NCBI RefSeq assembly: GCF_963924675.1 | Contig: NC_089225.1 | Location: 106,220,313 to 106,284,312 of the forward strand | Length of the DNA: 64,000 bases | Source of the DNA: Phocoena phocoena | Taxonomy: Eukaryota; Chordata; Mammalia; Artiodactyla; Phocoenidae | Reading direction: 5' to 3' | In this document: in pieces, positions 37,466-49,200 of the stretch | Layout: every line of letters starts with the position of its first letter | Position numbering within the stretch: the first letter of the stretch is position 1 | Notes under the pieces: generated by a model | The model's database searches: none | What the model saw: the letters and a program-made list of their open reading frames with translations, nothing else | What the model was told of the DNA's origin: nothing | Made by a program: the position numbers and the translations under genes

Positions 37466-39072
37466 CTGGCCAAACAGTGATTTGTGAATAGTTTTTACTG
37501 GGGTCCCAGTGGCGCTCCTCCTCCCCTTGACAGTGACCTCCTTCTCACACTCCCAGTCCCCTCACTTTAAGATCTCTATACCCCTGTGCCTCACTTTTCT
37601 CCTCCTATTTCTCCGTAATTATATATTTTTTCTTGTGTACACCTTTCTTTCCCCCTCCCCCGCCCCCAAACTCACCATCTGCTCTCACTCTCTGTGCAAC
37701 CTTTTGAAATCAATCAGATAAATCTGGGGGAATCCCAGAGCACTGGGGCTGATTTCCTGTTTCCTGGCTTGAGACCCCTGCTGCCAGAAAGTGCCACATC
37801 CAAGTAAACATGGCCAGATGCTCTGTTTTAGCAGAGGAAGAGTCTTGTAAAGCACTTTTCCAGGTTCCCTAGGGCCTGTGTGTGATACAGGAGACAGGAG
37901 AGATCCAGGGGTCCCTGGGTGCCTCTAGTAGGGAAAGTGAAAGGTATCAAAGAATTGAGAGGCAGGGGCCCTACAGTGGGGAGTGAGGCTGGGACCTAGA
38001 GGATTTGCAATGCCAGGTGAGGGGTGGTGGTGTTAGCGTTAGGGTTCTCTTCTCCCTTTATTTTGCCAATGAATTTTATATCTGTATCTTTGGACCAGAT
38101 TTTTTATTGAGTGTGCCAAATTGGCATACTGTGGGGAAATTAAGTTTCCTTGATTTCTCAGTGCTTCTGTAAAAAGCCCGAGCCTCCTGAGACACAAAAG
38201 TATATACGGTATAAAGATAGGGGAAAGCAGCAAAAAAAATGTTTTCTCTTTTCAGGAGGAGAGGATGGCTGTCCTAGTCCTGTATATAAACAGGGCAGAA
38301 AATCCATCATTCTTTCTCCTGTGTCTGTAGGTTATAATCTGCCACTCACACAGAAAGATTTCATCAGCTCTCTTCTCCAGCCTGTGGGTCTGCGTGCGGG
38401 GGAAAAACGCTGCCGTGTCGAGCTGGTTGTGAACAACAATAAAGAATTCTTTTCCCTGACCCAGGGGCTTTGTGCTTCTGCAATATTCATATATATAAAG
38501 AACATCACTCTGCAGGAGGGGGTAATATCTCAGAGCCTCACAGTACTTGACGAAGCACATACCTGGCACACGTGCATAGAAGGTTAGCACTAATCTAGAA
38601 ACGAGCAGGTCAAAAATTGAATTCTAAAAATTTCCTCCCAATATATTTGCATCCTTTCTCAGCAACGGCATCACCACTCACCCAGCCACTTAAGCCAGAA
38701 CTTGAAGAGCAAGCGTTGATTTCTCTCTCATCCCCAGCTTCCAATTTACCAAGTCTTATCAACTCTACCTTCAGCTGATCTCGAATAGACCCTCTTCTTC
38801 TATCTCCACTGCCAGATCTGAATCCAGGCTACTATCAACTCCCATGGCACCTGCCCTCACAAGAGGTTGCCCTGTTTCCGTTCTATTCCAGTTCATTCTT
38901 TATGTAACACCAATATTGGTCTCGTCGTTTAAAATTGGATCATGTCACTTCACTGATTAGATCTCTTCAATGGCTCCCCATTGCATTTAGAATAAAATCC
39001 CACCTCCCACATCATGACCGACAAGCATGAGCTGTCTCTAGCCTCCAGCCCCCTCTTGTGCTCTCATCTTAC

Positions 39073-39141
39073 CTCTCGGGAGGCTTTTTTTCTGGTGTCT
39101 CTTCCTTGGGGTTAACCAGATACTTCTTTTTCTCTTCTTTC
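39073..39141 (-). CDS. SP110: SP110 coding exon 6: basic exon copy 1, likely nuclear localisation signal
   Basis: This 69-nt exon is phase 1 at both ends, with acceptor TTTTTAG|GAAAG and donor AGAG|GTAAGA. It encodes KKRKRSIWLTPRKRHQKKSL, a Lys/Arg cluster equivalent to the nuclear localisation region of human SP110 (PKRRHKKKSL). Homologous exons lie at 31.9 and 26.7 kb, and the adjacent intron sequences are also similar. Confidence 0.91.
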
Positions 39142-40970
39142 CTAAAAAGAAAAGACACAGATCATCTTTTATAGCTACAAACATTGATCTACTAACCTCA
39201 TATGTCAACAATTTTTAGCTTTTACTTTGGGTCCTCAAACCACAGTGGCCAGAAGGTCATTGGTGACCTTAGGTGATGCTGAAATTCTAAAGTGGCAGAG
39301 GAGAGAGAGAAGTGAAGAAATGGAGACAATAAGTTTAGGTAACTCATTTCTAGAAGTTTGGTTGTGAAACGGAGGGGAGAGCTATGGAGGCTGCTGAAGT
39401 GAGATGAAGATCAAGAGAAAGTTCCTTTTATGAACTGTGATAGGCTTGGGCATTGGTTAAATGAATGCCCTTGTGAGAGGGAGATGCTGAATTCTCAGGG
39501 AAGAGAAGGGACCATGGATACTGTCAGAAGAGGTGGAAGGATTGCCTTGGAGAAAAAGAAGGAGCTGGAAAGGAGAGGAAAGAAGCAGTTGGGGTTTGCA
39601 GGGTGGGAGCGGGAAGTGACGGAATTCCCATCTGATTTTTTCTATGAAACAGGAGGAAAGGTCATCTGTCATGCAAAAAAGGAGGCAGTGAGGCATCAGA
39701 GGTTTGGAAAAAATTGCTCAACGTTTGAAAGGATTGTCACAGGAAGTGGAGCTGTGACACAGTGTAGAGGGATCATTTGTGCTGGAATTATGAAGACACA
39801 GTGGGTACGCACTGCTCAGCTGTGTGCCTGTCCCCAGCAGTGCCTGATTTCAAATGCAGTGTGCAGGAAGAAGACAACAGTTTCCTCAAACATCTGCCAG
39901 AGAGTTCTAGGAAAAGACAGAGAGGCAAGGCAGGTGAAGATAGCAGAAGGTTACTGAAACGATGGATCTTCAACTCTGAACTGGTAAGAAGGGTCATGAA
40001 AGAAATGCAGATGATGCATTGGAGAAGCAAAAGGCCAGTGGACTGGTCACCCAAATGAGATTGAAGGACAGCTGCAGAGGAAACAAATTGTAAGGAAGAA
40101 ATCGGGGGGGGGGGATTTTTTAAATTAATTTTTATAGATTGGGCTGAGAAGGAGAGATCAGAAGTTGAGCAATAGTTATAGAAGGAGCAAATTTCAAGCA
40201 TTAAATGTCAAAAAAAAAAAAAAAGGAAATCTCAAATTAACTATTGGGAAGTTGAGCCAGGTTTAAATGATGAAAAGGCCTGCGGATCACCTTTGGGTTC
40301 GGGAGGGCAAGAATGGGTGGGGAGAAAAGGTCACTGGAAAGAAGCAGAAGAAGGATTTGAGAGGTCAGGATATTGGATGGGTCTGTTATCCACATGTACC
40401 TTGAAGATGTCCAGGATGATGGCAGGACTTGAAGTGACAGAAAGACTCTAAGTCAGCCTTGAGTTCTTCCAGGGAGCAGTGGGAAAGTCAAGAGATGATA
40501 GTGATGAAAAGGGAGTGAGCATTTCACTTGAATGGCTAAGCCTCAAAGGAGGGGACGGGGAGCAAGGGGCCGGGTGGGGCAGCGTGTAGCAAGGGGTGGC
40601 ATCCAACCTGCCTTCAGCCATGGGGTGAGTGGTAGCAGAAAATATGCAGCCTTGTCTTAAGAGGAAGCAGAGTCCTCTTGGGGAACAAACTTTCAGTTAA
40701 AGAGGGAAGTGAGACTAACCCTATAAGAAGCTGTGTGTGTAGGAGACCTTGATGATGTCAGAACAAACAATTCCGATGGGTGCATATTTCAATAGCCATA
40801 AATGCCTTCTCGTTTCCCTATAATATTCATGAAGGCCTTAGAGGAAGACGCAGTGAATGGGAAACAAACTGTATTGGGCATGATGACTATAACCACCTAG
40901 TGGGTGCCTATGATAAGATGCAGCTCCAAATTCCCCCTCCTGAGGGCTTCAAGAGAAAGGCAATCCTTAC

Positions 40971-41048
40971 CTTTCTTGCTGGGAGGGGACCTGGGTGCCT
41001 CTTGGAGCTCCTTTGGGTCACTGTGTTCAGAAGCGTCATCTCTTATCA
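40971..41048 (-). CDS. SP110: SP110 coding exon 5: acidic repeat exon
   Basis: This 78-nt exon is phase 1 at both ends, with acceptor TTTGTCAG|TGATA and donor AAAG|GTAAGG. It encodes IRDDASEHSDPKELQEA and ends PPSKK before the basic exon. It matches the human segment that starts IRDNS and ends SDKKG. Confidence 0.9.
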
Positions 41049-42209
41049 CTGACAAAAAACATATAATTCACTTTAGAACTGAGAACAGGCTGACGAGAAA
41101 GTGCTGAGGGAGATTGGTGGGAGAACCAGAGGGTGGAGAGCACCTGCAGCACAGGTCTGGGGACTCGTCAGGGTTCCCTGGGTCTGCCTTGGTTTGATCA
41201 ACTTGTGATTACTGCTACCTGTGTGATTATCACAGTGAACCAGGGAACAACTGCTCCGCAGAGGAGGGCTCCGTTTGAGCCCTTTGGAAAGGTTTCCCTT
41301 TCTAAGACTCTCAGCAGCTAGTGTGTGTGGTGATCTTGAATTCTGACGGCCACAATGAGGATGAATGCTTTTGCCACATGAAAAGTACATGCTATTGCTT
41401 GGACGTCTGTGATGCGATCTTTCTAAACTGCTGTATCGGTGATTATTTCATCTCGAGAAATAGTGAAGGAGGTTAAGTGCCTTATGTATTTCCACCTATT
41501 TGCTGTCGAAGAAAGCAGGGGTCAGCTTGTACTTGCCAGCACTTGTTAGCAGCAAGAACATACAAAGTTCCTCTAGCTTTTGCTGCATGAAGAAAGACAG
41601 AAGGACTTGAAGCCATGACAGATAAAGACCCATCTCACAAAAGGCAGTCACTTCCTTGTTCACACAAGGCTGTGAGATCTGTCTCAAATTCCATCTTACA
41701 TAGGAATAGCTAACTGAGGCAGCTAGCAAGCAGTCGTTAGACTTTAAAAATGATTTGTTTCATTTCAAATTATTTAAATATCTTAAAAATCCAAATGAAC
41801 GAGGGTTGAATGTGAAAGTTCCCCCAGTCAGGGTGAGGGCTGGGAGTGAGGACTGTCCATGTCTGAGCACCAATTCATTGTCTCTGTTTGCTTTGCATTT
41901 TGATGCAGCAGTTTGGACATCTGCCTTCTTGAAGTGGCCTCAGAGAGTGGCTGAGTCAAATAGTCCTGCCATGACTCAGCCCCTTGTCCTTTCCCCAGGG
42001 TTCCCACCACATTGCCTCCTGGCAGATGAATGTTCTCCCTCTGTAGACCCCTTAGTGGTGTTTGGAGTCCAGGTCATGATACTGAGCAGGACACTGTGGG
42101 GCTCGTGGGCACAAAAGCCTTTCCGTGTCCTCCCCATTTCTTGAGTATAGGAAATAGGCTTCATTCAGCCTCCATGACCTTTCCTGAGTTCCAACCAGCA
42201 GGTTCAAAC

Positions 42210-42690
42210 AGATGCTAATTAGGGAAGGGAGGGGATGTGGAGACAAGGGAGGACCGGGTGAAAGAAACAATAGTGCAGCCTTGGGGCAGGGTCCTGGTTC
42301 CCCCTCAAGGGATACACATAAGGGTAGCTTTGAGCTGTTTTGCCGAAACCCCCACCAGGTGGAAGAAGTTAACAGGATGCTGCCCACAACCACGTAGACC
42401 CCAGACCGGTTGAAGCCAGAAGGTTGATGATGCTGACTCCCACTTACCACCAACCAATCAGAAGAACGTCCACGAGTGATCACGCCCCCTTTGAACTATT
42501 ACTATGAAACTTCTCACTACCCCCTCCAAGTTGGGACACACAGTTTTGAGGGCACTAACTTGCTGTGGCCCCCTTTGCCTGGCAAAGCAATAAAACTATT
42601 CTTTTCTGCTTCACCCCAAACTCTGTCTCTGAGATATAACTCGATGTCTGGGTATAGAGGCTGGATTTGGCTTCACTTGGGCAAGTACTA
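42210..42690 (+). mobile_element. Probable solo ERV LTR
   Basis: A U3-like region with CCAATCAG is followed by GCAATAAAACTATTCTTTTC (poly(A) signal, R/U5) and CTCTGTCTCTGAGATATAAC. No internal viral sequence adjoins it. The ends are approximate. It lies in SP110 intron 4. Confidence 0.55.
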
Positions 42691-42939
42691 ATGGGGTTCC
42701 TGTCCCCTCGTCCTCAGTGCCACCTCCCGGTCCACCTTTCCCAGACCTGTCTCCCTCACCCTTCCCAGGGACTCTCTCTCCCTCTCCAAGCTCCTGAGGA
42801 CGGGGTGAGCAGCATGAGCTGGGCCAAGATGGTGATGGAGAGCAGAGAGGAGAGCCCTGAGCCCGGATGACCCAAATGGCTTCTCTTCGTGGTAGATGTG
42901 AAAGCTAACATGAGCCTAAGTTGTCCAAATCAAGATTAC

Positions 42940-43023
42940 CTGGCACGGGGCCTGATGGAGCGCAGGACATCTCTTGAGTGTCTTCCTTATCTTTTATTTG
43001 GGGGATCAGGTTGTCACTGGACA
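42940..43023 (-). CDS. SP110: SP110 coding exon 4: acidic repeat exon
   Basis: This 84-nt exon is phase 1 at both ends. The acceptor is CTGCTCAG|TGTCC and the donor is CCAG|GTAATC. It encodes SSDNLIPQIKDKEDTQEM and a short proline-containing tail, nearly the same as the DNLIPQIRDKEDPQEM segment of human SP110. It belongs to a family of acidic exons in this gene (44.1 dead, 43.0, 41.0 and 35.5 kb) that evidently arose by duplication. A CHR SINE and its target duplications lie just upstream in the intron (43.18-43.33 kb). Confidence 0.92.
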
Positions 43024-43190
43024 CTGAGCAGAGGAAGAAAAGGAATTTCAGATCCGAGGACCCAAGAGCAGGAACCAGAAGTGGGAGGAACAAGAACAAT
43101 CTCTTCCAGCAGGTAACAATGTTGGGCCAACCAAGCACCAAGGTCCCTCGAGGGTGGGGTAGAGGGGGACAGGGAACAATTATTTCCTTT

Positions 43191-43315
43191 CTTTTTTTTC
43201 TTTTTTGGTTGTGTTGTGTGGCTTGCAGAATCTTAGTTCCCCCCAAAGGGATCGAACCTGGGCCCATTGCAGTGAAAGTGCCAAGTCTTAACCACTGGAC
43301 TGCCAGGGAATTCCC
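43191..43315 (-). mobile_element. Older short tRNA-derived SINE with target duplication
   Basis: Reverse-oriented; head GGGAATTCCCTGG near 43,315. CAATTATTTCCTTT (43,177-43,190) and CAATCATTTCCTTT (43,316-43,329) are 14-bp flanks with one mismatch. It is about 170 bp upstream (in transcription) of exon 4. Confidence 0.88.
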
Positions 43316-44034
43316 CAATCATTTCCTTTCAGTCACTTACTAATTTAATAACACAGGCACTTTTTTTTTCCTTTGAAAATCTAGAGGATGGACTCTTTCA
43401 TTGTTACTGGCTTCTGGTTATGCTAACCTTATTTGGATGGTACTTTTTAGATGGGTGGAGAAAACATCCGGACCAAATAGGGCCCTTTATTCTCCGTATT
43501 GGAGAGCTCAGAACCCATGATACCATTTTTGACAGCGGCCAATAATATTCCACATTTACATTTAATGTAATCAAAGTCCTTTATCCTGATGGTTGGGGGA
43601 GATAAATGACACAATTTTAGAAGCTAATCAGGTCCAGCAACCTTTAAACATTTTATCATCTTTTCTAATAATTTTGATAACCTCCAAACCATATAAAAAT
43701 GAATATGGTTGAAACTGAAAGGTCCCTGTAATCAGAGGGTGAGCAGTCAGTAAGCACTGAGGGTGGGTGTGTTGCACAAGTTACTTTCCAGTTCAGAACA
43801 GTGTGTTTTGAGTGTTGGTTTGACAGGGCTCTTGGACGTGATAGCATCAAAGTGGCTGTGATGGCATCCCTGACAAGAGGTCCTGAGCCGTGCGTCGGCC
43901 CCCCTCTCGTTTTTTTCCTTGTCACTCCCAGTTCTTTTTCCTGGGGCTCCTGCCACAGCCCTCTTGGCTTGTAGGTGTGTGTCCTCCCTTCACAGCCACC
44001 TTGAGCTGGGCAAGTCGGCCCCAAGCAACACTGC

Positions 44035-44112
44035 CTGAACAGGAATGGGGTAGCTTGGGCGTCTCTTGTGAATTTTCATCACTTATTTGGGATATCAAGT
44101 TGTCATTGGTCA
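44035..44112 (-). pseudogene. SP110: Decayed SP110 cassette exon (acceptor AA, donor GC)
   Basis: A 78-nt frame-compatible block (phase 1 to phase 1, 26 codons) resembles the neighbouring acidic exons, with TNDNLISQISDE and ...SQETPKLPHS. The polypyrimidine tract TTTTTCTTCTTGTCTTC is intact. The next dinucleotides read AA where AG is required (44,114-44,113), with no substitute AG before the exon. The donor position reads CAG|GCAGTG, a GC donor with a poor +4 to +6 context. Loss is frame-neutral, so exon 3 can splice directly to the 43.0-kb exon. Confidence 0.72.
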
Positions 44113-44427
44113 TTGAAGACAAGAAGAAAAATCACAGGTTACAGGGACAGGGTGTCAGGGAGGAGAGTGGAAAAAATGTCAGGGGCAGGCAGAGTACCAA
44201 GGGCCAAAGGGCAGAGGGTTGGGCTGTTCAAGGGATGAGAAGCAGGTGTTCTGGGTTCTGGGGCTTACCCAGGCCCCTGGCAGTGCCCACATCCTTCTTG
44301 GAAAGAGCTGTGTATGGTGGTGCATGCATGGGAAGGAGTAGATCAAAAAGACAGGACCCTGAGGTTCTAGGGCCACAGGCACCCTAGGCTGGGGCTGCAC
44401 AGGTGTTGGACAGGGTCTGTTTCTCAC

Positions 44428-44694
44428 CTGGAGTGAGCCTTCCTTCCTGGATGATTCCGGGGAGAGCCACGGTGAGGTCAGCAGGGCTGGGATGCTCGTG
44501 CAGGATCTCAGCGCTGGGCTGGGCAGGTGCTCCGGGCTCGCTGACACTGGGTGAGCAGGGTGGGCGGCTCGATGGGGGGTGTTGGCAGGTGGGCAGCGGC
44601 AGCAGTGCCCAGACGGAGCTCCTTCCTGCTGGGTTGGCTGCGGCTTCTAGAGGAATCGTTGTGATTCTGCCCCACCCTCCGTTGGAAGTGACAA
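44428..44694 (-). CDS. SP110: SP110 coding exon 3: Ser/Pro-rich linker
   Basis: This 267-nt exon is phase 1 at both ends. It has acceptor CCCAG|TTGTC and donor CCAG|GTGAGA. It encodes a low-complexity linker with PCSPSVSEPG and a central EIL-ESPSP-like stretch. It ends IIQEGRLTP and matches the corresponding linker of human SP110 in order and spacing. No catalytic or zinc-binding residues are visible. As expected for a linker, it is the least conserved exon by eye. Confidence 0.88.
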
Positions 44695-46019
44695 CTGGGA
44701 TTGGCGAAGGATCACACATTAGTACCTCGGAATTATTTGGAGAAGGGGATTTCTTTATACTTGACATTCAATAGGACAAGGGCATGGAGTCTGTCACTCT
44801 CTCACAGGTGCGCAGAACTGAGTCATCATCATCATCGACCATTTGTGGCCCCTTTAGATTTTCTTTCTTCAATTTGAACATTTAGTGCTGTAACACCTGC
44901 TTCTAACCTCTGATCTCATACCAGAGTGGTTTCACACATGAAGTTGAGATTGACTTTGTACCCAGGGATTTATTTTCTTTAGTTTTGGCTTCAGAATTTA
45001 GACAATTACGTACAATGTTATAATGTTAAATGTCATCCTTGTTTTAAGAAATAAATATCTCACACCTCCCTGGAGCAAATAAGAGACAATATAAATTCCT
45101 TCGCACAGTGTATCAGGACCTCTATATTCTGGTTTCTGCTCATTTCTGCAGACTCGGTTTCCATGTCTTCTCACCTTGCACCCTGTGATCTGGCCACACC
45201 AAACTTCTCTCCCATCCCCAATACCCCAGGCCCTGGGCTTTCTGCATGCCATTCCCCTGCAAGGCCAGGGTCGGGTTTCTTTTATGATTCTACTCTATTT
45301 ATTTCAGAAGTAAAGTTGTCTCAAGCAGTGAACAAAAAGAGGAAAGTAAGGCCAGATTTTGGAGAGGGTCCTAGAGCAAAATCGCAGAGTTGGATCCAGA
45401 AAGATGCTTGAACTCAGCCAGGCCAGGGGTGTGGGGTGGGTTGGAGGTACATATCAGTGTGTGGGTCCCTCTGACTCTTAGATTTACTTAGCCTGGCCTT
45501 TGAGCACATATTTCTCCCAGCACTGCCCTGATCCTGCCAAGAGCTCAGGCCCACGTGCAGCTGTGCCTTCTCTTTTGCTGCTCCCTTAGCTCAAGGAATC
45601 ATTTCTCCCTTTGAGGAGGAGCCTCTTAATGGGAAAATATCAAAGACCAGATGAAGAGCCATCAACAGTGGTGACTCCACTAATAAGAATGTCACAATGC
45701 AGTGTGATCTCCTGGTCCTTCCCTTGTTGTTCTCGGATAAATGAACCACGTACTTTGACTCAACTAAGTGATTTTACTGCCTGCTCCTCTTACTCTTGCT
45801 ACTTTCTTCCCAGCAATGTCACTGCTCTTTTTATACTCCTTTACTTATTCAGCTCTTTCTCTTTCCTCAAGGAACTTCATTCTCTACTTCTTTCTCATAC
45901 TCTCTCTTTCTATCTCTATGTCCACAGTTCCCCTTCCTTCCTCTTTAGCTACCTTTCTTCCCTCCTCTAGCTTTACAATCTGTCCTCCAGCTGTCCTAGT
46001 TTAAAATAGTGACCATAAT

Positions 46020-46225
46020 CTTGGAACCTGATTAGGAGACCCAAGTAGGACTCTTGGCTCTGCACTTAACAGACAAGTAACTTTGGGAAAGTTCTTCTGA
46101 GCCTTAATTTCCTTATGTGTCGTACGGGGATAATAATGATTTCAAGGATTGTTTTAAAGATAACATAAGATAATCATATAAAGTGCCTAGGATAATGCCT
46201 GGCACATAGTAAGCACTCAAAAAAC
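46020..46225 (+). mobile_element. MIR SINE
   Basis: AACTTTGGGAAAGTTCTTCT, TTTCCTTATGTGTCGTACGG and CCTGGCACATAGTAAGCACT follow the MIR sense order. Confidence 0.9.
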
Positions 46226-46229
46226 AAAC

Positions 46230-46340
46230 AAACAAACAAAAACCAAACCAAAACAAACCAACAACAAGGACCTACTGTGTAGCACAGGGAACTATACTCA
46301 ATATCTTACAACAATCTATAATGGAAAAGAATCTGAAAAA

Positions 46341-46382
<42 letters not shown>

Positions 46383-46450
46383 GAGTCACTTTGCTGTACA
46401 CCTGAGGCTAACACAACATTGTATATCAACCATACTTCAAAAAAAAAGAT
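46230..46450 (+). mobile_element. Old L1 3' end containing a (TA)n microsatellite
   Basis: AGGACCTACTGTGTAGCACA and a downstream ACACAACATTGTATATCAAC are L1 3'UTR text. Between them is an uninterrupted (TA)n run of about 19 units (46,342-46,380). Confidence 0.85.
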
Positions 46451-46825
46451 ACTTATTATTATCCATCCCTATCCATTTCTCTTCCTCTCTAGCTCTCCTT
46501 GTCTTTCTGCCAGACTTGGTCTCTGTCACTTTATGCATTCCCTTCCCTAGAGACTGTCCAGTATGCTAAATTGTACAATTTCCCCCCAACTCATAGAACA
46601 GGTAAGACAGAAATGTTTGTGTCCTCTAGAAATTCATCTTAAAGAACCAGGGCCAGGGGCTGCTTTTCCTGTCACACTTGTGAGAGAGAATGGTCCATCT
46701 CTTCCCAAAGAGAAAGTGGGCAGTTCAAGTGCATGTTCCACAAGGCAGAAAACCAGCCCAAACTTTTAGCGTAGCAACTTCTATCATGTTTCTACAGCCC
46801 CAACGTTATTCAAGAAGCCTCATAC

Positions 46826-46994
46826 CCCTTTTGAAGCTCTTGAGGGTCGTCATCAAGTTGGGGTATTCACTCAGGTTTATTCGGCTGAACAACGTCTCCA
46901 GAAATGACAGACTAAACGTATTCTCCAGTTGAGTGAGGATGTTGTACACGACCCTGGATACAGGGACCATATTTCTATAGGCTTCCAGAGATTC
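46826..46994 (-). CDS. SP110: SP110 coding exon 2: second half of HSR domain
   Basis: This 169-nt exon goes from phase 0 to phase 1 and encodes residues 47-102 plus one base. It contains VPVSRVVYNILTQLE and the INLSEYPNL segment, both diagnostic of the SP100/SP110/SP140 HSR domain. The acceptor is AAAG|GAA and the donor is AAAAGGG|GTATGA. It joins in frame to exon 1 (...ERLYQ) and to exon 3 through a split valine codon (G|TT). Confidence 0.93.
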
Positions 46995-48009
46995 CTTTAA
47001 AAGCGAAGTAAGGGATTATTATAAATGGTTATAAAACGGAATGGAGATTTATTACACACTTGTGGTTTTCTAAGCTGTAAGAAAGTGATTCTGCTCTCTT
47101 AAGAAGGAATTTAGTGCAAAATGTCAATAGTAAAATTCTCTAACGTAGAGAAATCACAGTTCCACATGTTTACTTTTGGAGCTTCATATATATATGGATG
47201 GTCACAGGAATTCAGCATTCTTGAAAATAAGGTTCTTGTGAACCTTATTTTAGGTATATTTGAGGGAAGAGAGAAATGTTAAGGAAGGAAAGTGGAGTCA
47301 AAGGCTGCTACTGTGTAATTCTCCAAGGCTTTGGGCAGGACTCTCCAGCAATGGACCTAAGAGTTGGTCACAAGTGGCAATTCTGTGGATTGCTTGTCAG
47401 CCTCTGCTCTCTCTTTCCGTCTCTCTTGGACTTGAAATGGCCTAAATGGGAAATCAGAGAAGTCCTCCTGATGAGAGGTTGGCCAAAAGGAGAAACATGG
47501 CAGGAGAGAATCAACTACAAAATACTTATTGAGAAATGACTAGGCTCAGTGAGCTCGTCCTAGGGTACCTAGCAACAGATGAGACCAGCGTGGTGCTACC
47601 CGTGTTGGGGGAGAGGCACTGTCAGGTGGAGAAGACGGGCATTAAATAATAAACACAAATTTAAAAAATACTCAGTTCCTATTGATAGCAGTGTTATGAA
47701 GGGAAAGCATGGATTGCTATGGGGAAGAATAATGAGGGGGTCTTAACTAGATGAGTGGGCCAAGGACCCTCTCTGAGGAGTGACATCTGAGTTATATGAA
47801 AAAGGGTTGGATCCAAACAGGCCAAGACTGGGGGAAGATTGTTCTACCAGTGCTAGCACTTTTCTGGGCTTGGGGCTCAGGAAACGCTTTAAACAACCAA
47901 AATTATATGAAAAGAGTGCCATTTCTGTCCACATAGCCATATCTCCCACTGCCTGTCTTGCTTCACCTCAGAATGGACTGTGGGTCACAAGCTCTTAAGC
48001 GTTGAGATG

Positions 48010-48410
48010 GTACCCTTAGTGGGTTGAATGGTGCCTTCTCATATCCAAAGATATGTCCGCTTGAAACCTGTGAAAGTGACCTTATTTGGAAAAAGGGTCT
48101 TTGCAGATGTAATTAAGGATCTTGGGATGAGACCATCCTGGATTACGGTGGGCCCTAAATCACAGGGACGAGTGTCCTTGTAAGGGAAGAGAAAGGGAGA
48201 AGACACAGAGAGGAGAAGGCAGTGTAGAGATGGAAACAGCGAGTTAAGTGATGTTTCCGTGAGCCAGGTTTACCACGGATTGCTGGCACCACCAGAAGAC
48301 AGGAGAAAGTCTCGAGAAGGAATCAACCCAGTCAACACCTTGAGTTTGGACTTCTAGCCTCCAGAACTGTGAGAGAACACAGTTCCTTGTTTTAAGCCAT
48401 CTGGTGTGAG
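48010..48410 (+). mobile_element. MLT1 (MaLR) LTR
   Basis: AAAGATATGTCCGCTTGAAA, CCTTATTTGGAAAAAGGGTC, TTGCAGATGTAATTAAGGAT and GGACTTCTAGCCTCCAGAAC are the MLT1 consensus in order. It lies between SP110 exons 1 and 2. Confidence 0.92.
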
Positions 48411-48568
48411 GTCACCTACCCTGGACACCTTCTTTCCCTGGTAATGACCATTTTTGTCTGGAACTTCCAAATTCTAAAAGCCCTGGGGTCTTGTGGTTTG
48501 AGACCTCAATGATCCGGCATTCTTGGTGGGGGCTGGGTTGCCACGGCAAAGCGGTCAATGTGACTTAC

Positions 48569-48716
48569 CTGGTACAGTCTCTCGGTGATGAAGAAGTTGT
48601 CTCGGAGACCTTCAAAGAAGGGAAATGGCTTGTTTATGGCATAAGCAATCTCCAGCTTCTGATGTATAAAGTGCTGTAGAAGAACCTCTTTCAAGGTCCT
48701 GGTCATGGTGAATCTC
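48569..48716 (-). CDS. SP110: SP110 coding exon 1: start codon and first half of HSR domain
   Basis: The acceptor is TAG before 48,716, followed by 10 nt of 5'UTR. The ATG is at 48,706-48,704 in good Kozak context (ACCATGA). It encodes residues 1-46, beginning MTRTLKEVLLQHF and containing the family hallmark KPFPFFEGLRD. The donor is CAG|GTAAGT. The HSR/CARD-like domain mediates homotypic multimerisation and nuclear body targeting in this family. Human SP110 as I remember it starts three codons earlier (MFTMTR); here that codon is AGA, so translation should start at the second Met. The frame is open further upstream to an ATG at 48,733, but that lies beyond the acceptor. Confidence 0.93.
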
Positions 48717-48961
48717 CTACGGAAGAGGCACAAGAAGAAAAGAGAAGCAAAGACTTTGAGGAGTTAGGGGAGCTGCTCTCCGTGTTGTACAGCATCTCGA
48801 GACAGGCATCCTGGTCCCAACGGCATCCCTTAGCAGTCTGAAAAGCCGCATCTGCCAAAAAGACTCATGGGTATAGGAAGCAGTGACAGTGCCCAGCAAC
48901 AACAGAAGCTGAAAGTGACCCACAATGTGACATTGAAATCCCAAAGGGGCTGCTGGTACTA

Positions 48962-49200
48962 AATAGAGCTACTATTTACCGTGTGCTTCCTGCATGCCAG
49001 ACTGTGTACCTTTAAGGGTTTCACATGCAGTAACTTATTTGATCTTCACAAAACCCTTTCAGTCTGGATTGCACCTATTTATATTGTCAAGGACGCTGAG
49101 ACAGAGAGAGGTTTAATAACTCGCCCTAAGTTGCAAAATTTGGAAGTGGTAGAGAGAGACGAATTCCAATTTTCTGGTTCCAGGCGTGTAGTCTTAAATA
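48962..49200 (-). mobile_element. MIR SINE
   Basis: TGCATGCCAGACTGTGTACC, ACGCTGAGACAGAGAGAGGT and TTTAATAACTCGCCC fit MIR antisense. It is in the 5' intron of SP110. Confidence 0.8.

Noticed and set aside
39430..39957. 175-codon plus-strand open frame
   Set aside because: It lies in SP110 intron 5, with no recognised domain and no splice or promoter context. A long purine-rich stretch explains the open frame.
45608..45975. 119-codon hydrophobic frame as a membrane protein
   Set aside because: T/C-rich low-complexity sequence produces Leu/Ser/Phe runs. No start context or homology.
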